Assembly (NCBI RefSeq): GCF_030408835.1
Contig: NZ_CP047357.1
Coordinates: forward strand, 1,240,001 to 1,304,000
From: Corynebacterium freneyi
GTDB lineage: Bacteria > Actinomycetota > Actinomycetes > Mycobacteriales > Mycobacteriaceae
Length of the DNA: 64,000 nucleotides
Direction: 5' to 3'
Positions 17,568 to 24,768 of this stretch are shown in pieces. Made by a program: the position numbers and the translations under genes. The first letter of the stretch is position 1. Each line of letters begins with the position of its first letter. The notes beneath the pieces are model-generated. The model worked only from the letters and a program-made list of their open reading frames with translations. It was not told the DNA's origin and made no database searches.

Positions 17568-17912
17568 ATGACCCGATACCAGACCATCACGCGCGCGCTG
17601 TTCGACCCGGAGGATCTCCCGGCCATCGGCGAGCGCATCCTCGCCGAGTTCGCGTCCCTGAACCTGACCGTGGTGAAAAACCGCGTGGTCATGCCGTTGG
17701 CGGGGGAGGACGGCGCGGTCGACGCCCAGGCGGAGTCGCTCATGGACCGGTGGTTGTCGATGAGGTCGCAGCCGCCGACCGTCGAGAAGCTCCATGCGCT
17801 GCACATCGTGGCCGACGGCCCGGCGGCCCTTGAGTCGGAGGTCACCGAGGCGGTCGGCCGCGGTCTCGGCGAGTCGACCCCGTGGGTGGGCGAGACCACG
17901 GTGATCGAATGA
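17568..17912 (+). CDS. Conserved small protein of unknown function (paralogue of 24155-24505)
   Basis: A 114-residue soluble protein I do not recognise. It has no signal peptide, membrane segment or cysteine. Its C-terminal half (PPTVEKLHALHIVADG, then STPWVGETTV at the end) matches the same region of the protein at 24155-24505 (PPTVEEIHLIRV, then TSWYGTTVGT), and the lengths are 114 and 116, so the two are distant paralogues. The ATG of the PAP2 gene overlaps its stop as ATGA, so it is cotranslated with a membrane phosphatase. Confidence 0.65.
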   Translation: MTRYQTITRALFDPEDLPAIGERILAEFASLNLTVVKNRVVMPLAGEDGAVDAQAESLMDRWLSMRSQPPTVEKLHALHIVADGPAALESEVTEAVGRGLGESTPWVGETTVIE

Positions 17913-18619
17913 GCCGCGTGTCCGTGGCCCGGCCGTCGCACGTCGTCGGGTGGGGCACCGCGTTGGTGGCGTTGGCCTGGTTCGCGTCGACGTCGACGGG
18001 GGCGGAGATGGACGTGCGTTTCGCCGAGTGGGTGCGCGATCTGCGGGCCGGGGCGCTCGACGGTGATCTCGACGGCGCGTTCATGGGCGTGACCGAGGTG
18101 TTCCGCCCGCTGTTCGTCGCCCCGGCGACGCTGGTGGCGGCGTTTTTCCTGTGGCGGCGCCTGCGGGCGATGGCGCTGCTGGTGCCGTTGGCGTTCGCGG
18201 CGTCGATCGCCATGACGTACGTGATGAAGTGGCTGCTCGACCGGGATCGTCCCGCTGGCCCGTTGCGCCTGTCGGAGTTGCCGGCGCTGCACGACGGCGC
18301 CTTCCCGTCGGCGCACGTCGCGGGTGTCACGGCCACCGGCATGGCGCTCATCCAGGTGCTCGCCCCGATGGTGCGCCGTGGCCTGGCCGTCGCGTTGAAG
18401 TGGGCGGTCGTCGCCTTGATCGGCGTCGTCGCGTTGAGCCGCGTGTGGGTGGGGGCTCATTGGCTTTCCGACGTCGCCGGCGGATTGGCGGCCGGTGTGG
18501 TGGGCCTGATCATCGCGTTGCTGATCATGCGGTCGGCTCCGGTACGGCGGATCACTGCAGGCGCCGCAGGTACGCCTGCGCCAATTCCGCTCCCCGGGCT
18601 GCGTCGTCGACGCCGATGA
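17909..18619 (+). CDS. PAP2-family membrane phosphatase
   Basis: A 236-residue membrane protein with the three PAP2 phosphatase motifs: KWLLDRDRP (about 107-115), PSAH (about 133-136) and SRVWVGAHWLSD (about 176-187). The catalytic His residues and Asp are all present. About six membrane helices. Likely substrates are lipid phosphates such as undecaprenyl pyrophosphate, polyprenyl phosphate or phosphatidate. The chosen ATG overlaps the upstream stop; an in-frame GTG-type start 27 bases earlier would lie inside that gene. Its last 68 bases overlap the 3' end of the convergent DUF1648 gene. Confidence 0.88.
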   Translation: MSRVSVARPSHVVGWGTALVALAWFASTSTGAEMDVRFAEWVRDLRAGALDGDLDGAFMGVTEVFRPLFVAPATLVAAFFLWRRLRAMALLVPLAFAASIAMTYVMKWLLDRDRPAGPLRLSELPALHDGAFPSAHVAGVTATGMALIQVLAPMVRRGLAVALKWAVVALIGVVALSRVWVGAHWLSDVAGGLAAGVVGLIIALLIMRSAPVRRITAGAAGTPAPIPLPGLRRRRR

Positions 18620-19529
18620 AAAGCGCCTTTCCCGTCGCCCTGTCGATGCGCAGGCCCTGTCCTCCGCGCAGGAGGATCGCGGTGCCTTCGCCGCCGAGGC
18701 GGTAACCCCAGCCGCCCCAGTCCGCGGCCTTGAGCTCGACCGCGGTCACCGAACGGATGTCGTCGATGGGGACGTGGCCGCGCGGGAGGCCGGGACCGAG
18801 CGACCACCGCACGCCCGTGGCGTCGATGCGGACGCGGACGACGGCGAAGATCCACGTCGCCAGGGCGACCAGTGCGGCCGATGCGCCCAGCACGATGGCC
18901 AGGTCGGTTTCACCGCCGCGGATGGCGAATGCCGCGGGTATGGCGGTGACGGCCACCGCGAGAGCGAGAATGAGAAGCATCGTCGACGAGGCCCGGCCAC
19001 GGCCGAACCAGGCCGCGTGCGTCGATTCGGTGACCTCCACGGGCGCGGCGGCGGGGACGGTGCCCTCCGGTTCGGCGGGCGGGTGGATGAACGTCGCGAC
19101 GAGCACGCCCACGACGATGCAGGCGACGAAGGCCGCGATCGTGCCCGGCATGGGCAGCGTCGCCTCCGATGCGTCGGACATGCCCGTTTGCGGGTGGGCG
19201 ACGGCCACCATCAGCAGCGGGGCCAGCGCGATCGATCCGGCGCCCACCCCCGACACGATCCGGCCGGTGCGAGTGGAGGAGACGCCGGTCATGGTCAGGG
19301 CGCCGAACACCACGGCGGTGGCGACGGCGGCGCCGACGTTCGCCGCGATGAACGTGCCGGGGGAGATGAAGCCATCGGCCCGCCCGTCGAACGAAAAGTG
19401 CGTGGCCATGGGGTCGGGCAGTCGGGGCAGCACCCACAGTCCCCAGACGGCCGCGGCGAAGGTGAGCAGAAGGGGCCCCGCGATCATCGCCGCGGTGAAC
19501 CGGAGGCGGGCGGTGGTTGCGTCGGTCAT
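18552..19529 (-). CDS. DUF1648 membrane protein
   Basis: A 325-residue membrane protein with the DUF1648 signature LPDPMATHFSFDGRADG near residues 37-53, right after the first membrane helix. Further helices lie at about residues 62-80, 98-112, 130-147, 185-205 and 210-230, followed by a cytoplasmic domain of ~95 residues with a PH-like pattern (WSLGPG, DIRSVTAVELK, WGGWGYR). It is the last gene of a minus-strand operon with a GntR regulator one base upstream. DUF1648 proteins are often next to YtrA-type regulators; their function is unknown. A second copy lies at 26440-27450. Confidence 0.8.
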   Translation of the reverse strand: MTDATTARLRFTAAMIAGPLLLTFAAAVWGLWVLPRLPDPMATHFSFDGRADGFISPGTFIAANVGAAVATAVVFGALTMTGVSSTRTGRIVSGVGAGSIALAPLLMVAVAHPQTGMSDASEATLPMPGTIAAFVACIVVGVLVATFIHPPAEPEGTVPAAAPVEVTESTHAAWFGRGRASSTMLLILALAVAVTAIPAAFAIRGGETDLAIVLGASAALVALATWIFAVVRVRIDATGVRWSLGPGLPRGHVPIDDIRSVTAVELKAADWGGWGYRLGGEGTAILLRGGQGLRIDRATGKALFIGVDDAARGAELAQAYLRRLQ

Positions 19530-19530
19530 G

Positions 19531-19902
19531 TCAGCGCACCCCCCGGACGGTGAGGCCGGCGATGAGGTCCGACATGGGCACGGATGCGTCGCGTGCCGCG
19601 GCGGCGAGACGATCGAGGGCCGTTTCCACCGCCCCGTGCCCGGCGGTCTCGGCGTCGGAGGCGGCGCCGGCGATGACGGTGGCGCCGCGGCCCCGGCGCA
19701 ATTCGACTATTCCGTCGTCGCGCAATTGCCGGTACGCGCGCAGGACGGTGTTCTTGTTCAGGTCCAGGGAGTCTGCGAGGTCGCCGGCGCTGGGCAGCTT
19801 TTCCCCGATTGCGACGTCGCCGTCGTGGATCGACCTGCGCAGCGCCGCGACGAGCTGCGCCCACAGCGGCGTCGTCGACGCGGAGTCGAGGTGGATGAGC
19901 AT
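19531..19902 (-). CDS. GntR-family transcriptional regulator, YtrA-like
   Basis: A 123-residue repressor with an N-terminal winged helix-turn-helix ([15 protein letters not shown], then [25 protein letters not shown] at about 41-65) and only a short C-terminal helical part, the size of the YtrA subfamily. YtrA-type proteins usually repress the ABC-transporter operon that encodes them. Here it sits between the permease gene (six bases upstream) and the DUF1648 gene (one base downstream). The palindrome at 21766-21784 before the operon's first gene is the best candidate operator. Confidence 0.88.
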   Translation of the reverse strand: MLIHLDSASTTPLWAQLVAALRRSIHDGDVAIGEKLPSAGDLADSLDLNKNTVLRAYRQLRDDGIVELRRGRGATVIAGAASDAETAGHGAVETALDRLAAAARDASVPMSDLIAGLTVRGVR

Positions 19903-19908
19903 CCGGGA

Positions 19909-20679
19909 TCACAATTCCTTTCGGTTGAATGATGCGATGCCGAGGGCGATGGCCGCCGCGATGACCGCGATGGTGACCCCGATCGCGCCCGGTTCGGCCG
20001 AGGCATCCTTGGCGGCGAGCACTCCTGCCGGGCTCCACTCCATCAGGGGCGGCCACATGCCGGCGACGGCCATCATCGCGAAGTACGCGATGCCCGCCGC
20101 TGCAGCACCGAGCGACGACGCGCCCGCCCCCGACGCAGCCATGGTCACGGCGATGACGGACAGTGCGAACAGCAGCCACAGCGCGGTGCCGGTCACGGGG
20201 GCGGCGATGCCGGATGCGGAGATGCCGTCGAAAAGCAGGGAGGTGACGGCAATGACGAGAGCCGTGGAGGCGACGGCGACGATGCATACGGTTACCGCCA
20301 CTGCCGTGAACGCCGACGCCCACAACCCCGTGCGAGAAACGCCCCGGGCGAGGATTGGCGCCGCCGTGCCACGGGCGACGTCGGCGGACACGGCTGAGGC
20401 GGCGACGACTGCCACGATGACGATGATCAGCTGCGTGAGGTTCGACGCCCATTGAGCCCACGCGTCGGCGGGTGTTGGGTCCGGCAGTGCGGACACGTCG
20501 ATGGGAATCATTTGATCACCGCCGATAATGCCGCCTAGGATCTCCGGCAGGTACCGCGCGGTGACGGGGGAGAGCACCGCGAAGAACACTGCGGCGCCGA
20601 CCAGAGCCCACGTCGCCCACGAGGCGCGCAGAGCGCGGAATTGTCGGCCGAGGAGGACCACCATGGTCGTGGTGCTCAT
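19909..20679 (-). CDS. ABC transporter permease
   Basis: A 256-residue membrane protein with about six hydrophobic segments and an RGTAAPILARGVSRT stretch after the second segment that resembles the coupling helix of ABC-2 permeases. It overlaps the ATPase gene upstream by four bases (ATGA-type) and is followed after six bases by the GntR gene. With the ATPase it should form an exporter, perhaps for a lipid, peptide or antibiotic; the equivalent in Bacillus is YxlG or YtrC/D. Confidence 0.83.
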   Translation of the reverse strand: MSTTTMVVLLGRQFRALRASWATWALVGAAVFFAVLSPVTARYLPEILGGIIGGDQMIPIDVSALPDPTPADAWAQWASNLTQLIIVIVAVVAASAVSADVARGTAAPILARGVSRTGLWASAFTAVAVTVCIVAVASTALVIAVTSLLFDGISASGIAAPVTGTALWLLFALSVIAVTMAASGAGASSLGAAAAGIAYFAMMAVAGMWPPLMEWSPAGVLAAKDASAEPGAIGVTIAVIAAAIALGIASFNRKEL

Positions 20680-21764
20680 CGTGCACCTCCCATCGCGGTG
20701 GTGAAGGCATCGTCGAGGGCGCCGCCGGGTGTGACCCTGACGTGATCGAAACCGGCATCCGCCAACGTGCCCTTGATGTCAGTGCCGGCGGGCGCCCGGA
20801 ACGTTGCGGTGACGCGCTCGGGATCCCCAAAGCGCGCGACCAATTCCGTCAATGTGCCCGTGGCGAGTATTCGGCCGCGCCCGAGGAACGCCGCCCGGTC
20901 GCACACCGCCTCGACGTCGGCCATGGAATGGGTGGAGAAGCACACCGTCGCCCTGCCGCGCAGCGATGCGATGACGTCTAGCACCTCGCGGCGGGCGATC
21001 GGATCGAGCGCCGACGTCGGCTCGTCGAGCACCACGATTCCCGGCGTCGCGATGAGGGCCTGCGCAATTCCCAGCCGCTGCCGCATGCCGCGCGACAGTC
21101 CCGAAATAGGCCTGTGCACCGACTGCAACCCCGACACCTCCAGAGCTTCGGCGACGCGCTCGTCGAGCTCGTCGCCCTCGAACCCCTCCAGGCGCGCGGA
21201 CAGCCGCAAATACTCCGCTGGGGTCAGCCACGGCTCGAAGGCGGGGACGTCGGGAAGATACCCGGCCTTTCCGTCGAGCTTCACGACGCCCGCGTCCGCA
21301 CGGGCCAGGCCCATGAGAATGCGCAGCGCCGTCGTCTTGCCCGAGCCATTCGGCCCGAGGAAACCGAAGACCGACCCGTGCGGCACCGTGAGTGAAACGT
21401 CGTCGAGGACCACGTGATCCCCGTAGCTCTTGCTCACCCCGTCGAATTCGATGGCTGGACCGGGCGAGGGGGCCCGGCCCTCGTACCTGGCCAGAAGCGT
21501 CGTGCCGGGCCGCACCGTTGGGCCGTCGTCGCGCCGCTCGCCCCATTCCCGGCCGACGGCGAAGAAGATGATCGGCCCGATGCCGTTGGCCAGCAGAACG
21601 ACCAGCGTCCATGCCCACGGGGGCAGGAGCTTCACCCGTTCCCGCGGCGTAGTCGCCAGGACGGCGAGCGCAGCGACGATGAGGATGACCTGCACGGCGG
21701 CAATGGCCCCCAGGGCCACCTGGAGGCCCTGCGGCAGGTCCCGGAATTCGTTCAAAGTGGCCAT
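20676..21764 (-). CDS. PLDc_N-like membrane domain fused to an ABC ATPase
   Basis: A 362-residue protein of two parts. Residues 1-80 carry two membrane helices (about 16-38 and 48-69) separated by TTPRERVKLLPPWAW, with GIGPIIFFAVGRE after the second, the pattern of the phospholipase D/cardiolipin synthase N-terminal domain (PLDc_N). Residues 105-362 form an ABC ATPase with GPNGSGKT (137-144), LSRGM (223-227), Walker B VVLDEP (244-249) and the switch His in STHS. In the Bacillus yxlEFG genes these two parts are separate proteins next to each other, so this looks like a fusion of a YxlE-like and a YxlF-like protein. Start chosen at the ATG next to the inverted repeat; further upstream frame is not conserved-looking. 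Confidence 0.85.
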   Translation of the reverse strand: MATLNEFRDLPQGLQVALGAIAAVQVILIVAALAVLATTPRERVKLLPPWAWTLVVLLANGIGPIIFFAVGREWGERRDDGPTVRPGTTLLARYEGRAPSPGPAIEFDGVSKSYGDHVVLDDVSLTVPHGSVFGFLGPNGSGKTTALRILMGLARADAGVVKLDGKAGYLPDVPAFEPWLTPAEYLRLSARLEGFEGDELDERVAEALEVSGLQSVHRPISGLSRGMRQRLGIAQALIATPGIVVLDEPTSALDPIARREVLDVIASLRGRATVCFSTHSMADVEAVCDRAAFLGRGRILATGTLTELVARFGDPERVTATFRAPAGTDIKGTLADAGFDHVRVTPGGALDDAFTTAMGGAR

Positions 21765-21765
21765 A

Positions 21766-21784
21766 GTGCTATCTACACTAGCAC
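21766..21784. promoter_or_regulatory. Perfect inverted repeat at the start of the ABC/GntR operon, probable operator
   Basis: GTGCTA-N7-TAGCAC, one base upstream of the ATG of the minus-strand operon. On the minus strand it contains TAGTGT, a TANNNT -10 box ten bases before the start codon. A repressor bound here would cover the -10 region and transcription start. The GntR protein encoded as the third gene is the likely ligand. Confidence 0.6.
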
Positions 21785-21799
21785 ATTGCTTCGTTGGCG

Positions 21800-21813
21800 G
21801 GCCGTCGTCAAGC
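21800..21813 (-). repeat. Intergenic 14-mer GCTTGACGACGGCC, copy 1
   Basis: Exact 14-base match, minus strand, between the divergent ABC operon and tex, 36 bases upstream of the operon's start codon. Other exact copies are at 24526, 34912 and 45384. Confidence 0.8.
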
Positions 21814-21830
21814 ATGCGGGGCCGGGCCAC

Positions 21831-21836
21831 TAGACT
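21831..21836 (+). promoter_or_regulatory. -10 box of a probable leaderless promoter for tex
   Basis: TAGACT lies seven bases before the ATG at 21844, with no ribosome site between. Confidence 0.5.
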
Positions 21837-21843
21837 CGCCGGA

Positions 21844-24135
21844 ATGATCGAGACCACCATCGCCCGCGAGCTCGGGGTGGACCAGGCGCACGTCGCCACC
21901 GCCGTGAAGCTCCTCGACGAGGGCAACACCGTGCCCTTCATCGCCCGCTACCGCAAGGAGGCCACCGGCGGCCTCGACGACGGCCAGCTGCGCACCGTCG
22001 AAGAACGCCTCACCTACCTGCGCGAACTCGAGGACCGCAAGACCGTGGTGCTCAAGGCCATCGAGGAGCAGGGCAAGCTCACCGACGACCTGCGCGCCCT
22101 GATCCGGGCGTGCGACACGAAGGCGCGGCTGGAGGACCTCTACCTGCCGTTCAAGAAGAAGCGCCGCACCAAGGCCGACATCGCCCGCGAGGCGGGACTC
22201 GACCCGCTTCTCGACGACCTGCTGCGCGACCCGTCCGCCGACCCGGCGCAGCTCGCGTCCGGATACGTCACCGAGGGATTCGCCGAACCGAAGGACGCGC
22301 TGGCCGGTGCGCGGGCGATCCTCGTCGAGTCGTTCTCCACCGACGCCGACCTGGTCGGCGACGTGCGCGAGCGGGTGTGGTCCACCGGATCCGCGGCGGC
22401 GAGCGTCGTCGAGGGGAAGGAGCAGGCCGGCGCGAAATACCGCGACTACTTCGACCACGTCGAGCCGCTGGAGACCATGCCGGGCCACCGCGTGCTCGCG
22501 GTGCTGCGCGGCGAGTCCGAGGGCATCCTGCAGCTGGGCATCGACGCCGGCGACGACGCCGTGTACGAGGGCATGGTCCGCCGCGCCTTCGACCTGCCCG
22601 AATCCGAGTGGATCGACCAGGCCATCCGGTTCGGGTGGCGCACCAAGCTCGAGGTGTCGGCGGCGCTGGACGCCCGCATGCGCCTGAAGGAACGCGCCGA
22701 AGCCGAGGCCGTCGAGGTCTTCGCCCGCAACCTGCGCGACCTGCTGCTGGCCGCGCCCGCCGGCCAGCGCGCGACGCTCGGCCTGGACCCGGGGTTCCGC
22801 AACGGCGTCAAGTGCGCGGTGGTCGATGGCACCGGCAAGGTGCTCGACACCGCGATCGTGTACCCGCATCAGCCGCAGAACAAGTGGGGCGCCGCCCGCG
22901 ACGCCCTGGCCACCCTGTGCGCCACCCACCGCGTCGAGTTGATGGCCGTGGGCAACGGCACCGCCTCGCGCGAGACCGGGCAGCTCGCCCGCGAGGTCGC
23001 CGACCTGCTGGTCAAGGCCGGGGGAGCGCGCCCCGAGCCGGTGACCGTGTCGGAGTCCGGTGCCTCGGTGTACTCGGCGTCGGCGCTGGCCGCGGCGGAG
23101 TTCCCCGACATGGACGTGTCCCTGCGAGGTGCGGTGTCCATCGCGCGCCGACTGCAGGATCCGCTGGCGGAGCTGGTGAAGATCGACCCGAAGTCCATTG
23201 GCGTCGGCCAGTACCAGCACGACGTGTCGCAGACGAAGCTGGCGCACACCCTCGATGCGGTCGTGGAGGATGCGGTCAACGCGGTGGGCGTGGAGGTCAA
23301 CACCGCGTCGGCGCCGCTGCTGGGTCGCGTGGCCGGCGTGAGCTCGACGGTGGCGGACAACATCGTCGCCTACCGCGACGAGCACGGCGCCTTTTCGTCC
23401 CGCAAGGAGCTGCTGAAGGTGCCGCGCCTGGGGCCGAAGGCCTTCGAGCAGTGCGCGGGCTTCCTCCGGGTGCGGGGCGCGGACAATCCGTTGGACGCCT
23501 CGGCCGTGCACCCCGAGTCCTATGGCGTGGTCGACCGCATTGCGGCGGCGACGGGTCTGGGCGTGGCGGAGTTGATCGGCAATACGCGGGTGCTGCAGGC
23601 GTTGGACCCGCGGGATTTCGGCGACGAGGCCGCCGGCGTCGGCGTGCCCACGGTCACCGACATCATCGCCGAGCTGGACAAGCCGGGCCGGGACCCGCGT
23701 CCGGAGTTTAAGACGGCGACGTTCAAGGAGGGCGTGGAGAAGGTATCGGACTTGACTCCGGGCATGATCCTGGAGGGCACGGTCACCAACGTCGCCGCGT
23801 TCGGTGCGTTCGTCGACGTCGGAGTGCACCAGGATGGCCTGATCCACGTCTCGGCGATGAGCAAGGGCTTCGTCTCCGACCCGCATGAGGTGGTCAAGTC
23901 GGGGCAGGTGGTCACGGTGAAGGTCATGGACGTCGACGTCGACCGTCAGCGCATCGGCCTGTCCCTGCGTCTCGACGACGAGCCGGGCGAGAAGCCGCAG
24001 CGTGGCGGTCGTGGCGGCAATCGGAGTCGCGGCGGCAAGCCCCGCAAGTCCCGTAATTCCCGTGGCTCCGGTTCGGGCGGCGCGGGCGGCGGTTCGATGG
24101 CGGATGCCCTGAAGCGCGCGGGTTTCGGCGGTTAA
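21844..24135 (+). CDS. tex: Transcription accessory protein Tex, S1 RNA-binding domain
   Basis: A 763-residue nucleic-acid-binding protein. In order: N-terminal helical Tex region with VPFIARYRKEATGGLDD, the YqgF/RuvX-like RNase H fold (LGLDPGFRNGVKCAVV near residue 315), helix-hairpin-helix motifs (NTASAPLLGRVAGVS to LGPKAFEQCAGFLRV) and a C-terminal S1 domain starting PGMILEGTVTNVAAFGAFVD (about 638). A Gly/Arg/Ser-rich basic tail ends it. Tex and its eukaryotic relative Spt6 associate with transcribing polymerase. The ATG is set by a TANNNT box seven bases upstream; the frame is open much further upstream but into the divergent operon. Confidence 0.95.
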   Translation: MIETTIARELGVDQAHVATAVKLLDEGNTVPFIARYRKEATGGLDDGQLRTVEERLTYLRELEDRKTVVLKAIEEQGKLTDDLRALIRACDTKARLEDLYLPFKKKRRTKADIAREAGLDPLLDDLLRDPSADPAQLASGYVTEGFAEPKDALAGARAILVESFSTDADLVGDVRERVWSTGSAAASVVEGKEQAGAKYRDYFDHVEPLETMPGHRVLAVLRGESEGILQLGIDAGDDAVYEGMVRRAFDLPESEWIDQAIRFGWRTKLEVSAALDARMRLKERAEAEAVEVFARNLRDLLLAAPAGQRATLGLDPGFRNGVKCAVVDGTGKVLDTAIVYPHQPQNKWGAARDALATLCATHRVELMAVGNGTASRETGQLAREVADLLVKAGGARPEPVTVSESGASVYSASALAAAEFPDMDVSLRGAVSIARRLQDPLAELVKIDPKSIGVGQYQHDVSQTKLAHTLDAVVEDAVNAVGVEVNTASAPLLGRVAGVSSTVADNIVAYRDEHGAFSSRKELLKVPRLGPKAFEQCAGFLRVRGADNPLDASAVHPESYGVVDRIAAATGLGVAELIGNTRVLQALDPRDFGDEAAGVGVPTVTDIIAELDKPGRDPRPEFKTATFKEGVEKVSDLTPGMILEGTVTNVAAFGAFVDVGVHQDGLIHVSAMSKGFVSDPHEVVKSGQVVTVKVMDVDVDRQRIGLSLRLDDEPGEKPQRGGRGGNRSRGGKPRKSRNSRGSGSGGAGGGSMADALKRAGFGG

Positions 24136-24142
24136 GCGGGCG

Positions 24143-24148
24143 TAGCCT
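24143..24148 (+). promoter_or_regulatory. -10 box of a probable leaderless promoter
   Basis: TAGCCT lies six bases before the ATG at 24155, right after the tex stop codon. Confidence 0.45.
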
Positions 24149-24154
24149 CGGGGC

Positions 24155-24505
24155 ATGGCTTCTTTCACCACTCACCTCACCGCGTTGCTGGATGCGTCGC
24201 GGTGGGGGGACGTCGAAAAGCGCATGCGTGCGGCCCTGGCGGATGCGGGGTTGTGGAACGACGGCATCGACGTGCGGATTCAGCGCAATTACTGCGAGGA
24301 GGACAACATGCTCCTCGACCAGCATTTGGCCACGCACGAGGCGCCGCCGACGGTCGAGGAGATTCACCTGATCCGCGTCCGGTCGTCGGGGGAGCCGTTG
24401 GGCGGGCTCGTCGGGGTGGAGGCGGATCGGGCGATTACGAAGGCGCTGGTCGGCGCGTTGCCCGAGGGAACCAGCTGGTACGGGACGACCGTCGGCACGG
24501 ATTAG
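24155..24505 (+). CDS. Conserved small protein of unknown function (paralogue of 17568-17912)
   Basis: A 116-residue soluble protein of no family I recognise. It lacks membrane segments and has one cysteine (YCEED). The block APPTVEEIHLIRV near residue 64 and the C-terminal GTSWYGTTVGT match the protein encoded at 17568-17912 in order and spacing. It starts 19 bases after tex behind its own TANNNT box, so it may be expressed alone as a leaderless message. Hydrophobic-polar alternation suggests an alpha/beta fold, but no catalytic pattern is clear. Confidence 0.65.
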   Translation: MASFTTHLTALLDASRWGDVEKRMRAALADAGLWNDGIDVRIQRNYCEEDNMLLDQHLATHEAPPTVEEIHLIRVRSSGEPLGGLVGVEADRAITKALVGALPEGTSWYGTTVGTD

Positions 24506-24768
24506 CGTCGGTTGGGGTCGGTTTTGCTTGACGACGGCCCGTCGGTGGGCGTTCGGCCCCGCGTGGCGCCGCTCTGTGCGATGCGCATGTGGCTGATGGT
24601 GTGAAAAGAGTTCGAATCGTTATTCTGTTTTCGATGGAATTGAATCGAACGTATGTATCATGAGTGGTGAAGGCGGGGCCGGGGAGGCTCTGCATCGGGG
24701 CAGATCAGGTTCGGCGATCACGTTGAAAACCTTCGTCAAGCAGTGCATTCGGCACCGGGGGAATCGAT
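24506..24768 (+). promoter_or_regulatory. Long upstream region of the DUF222/HNH gene
   Basis: 263 bases without a gene. Bases 24600-24662 are AT-rich, unlike the surroundings. They include GTTCGA (24610-24615) and TCGAAC (24644-24649) as an inverted pair and TATCAT (24656-24661) as a possible -10 box. TCGAAC followed after four bases by GTATCA is a poor match to the actinobacterial LexA box (GAAC-N4-GTTC), right half weak. GGGGGA precedes the ATG at 24769 by six bases. Confidence 0.4.
24526..24539 (+). repeat. Intergenic 14-mer GCTTGACGACGGCC, copy 2
   Basis: Exact match on the plus strand, 20 bases after the stop of the small protein gene. A 10-base imperfect relative, GCTTGACGAAGG, lies on the opposite strand at 24730-24741 in the same intergenic region. 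Confidence 0.8.

Noticed and set aside
21430..21843. An N-terminal extension of Tex reaching into the divergent operon
   Set aside because: The extension lies opposite the PLDc_N-ABC gene, has no conserved look, and the family begins at the ATG at 21844.
24640..24660. LexA (SOS) box before the DUF222/HNH gene
   Set aside because: Left half TCGAAC fits, right half GTATCA does not; kept only as a weak note.
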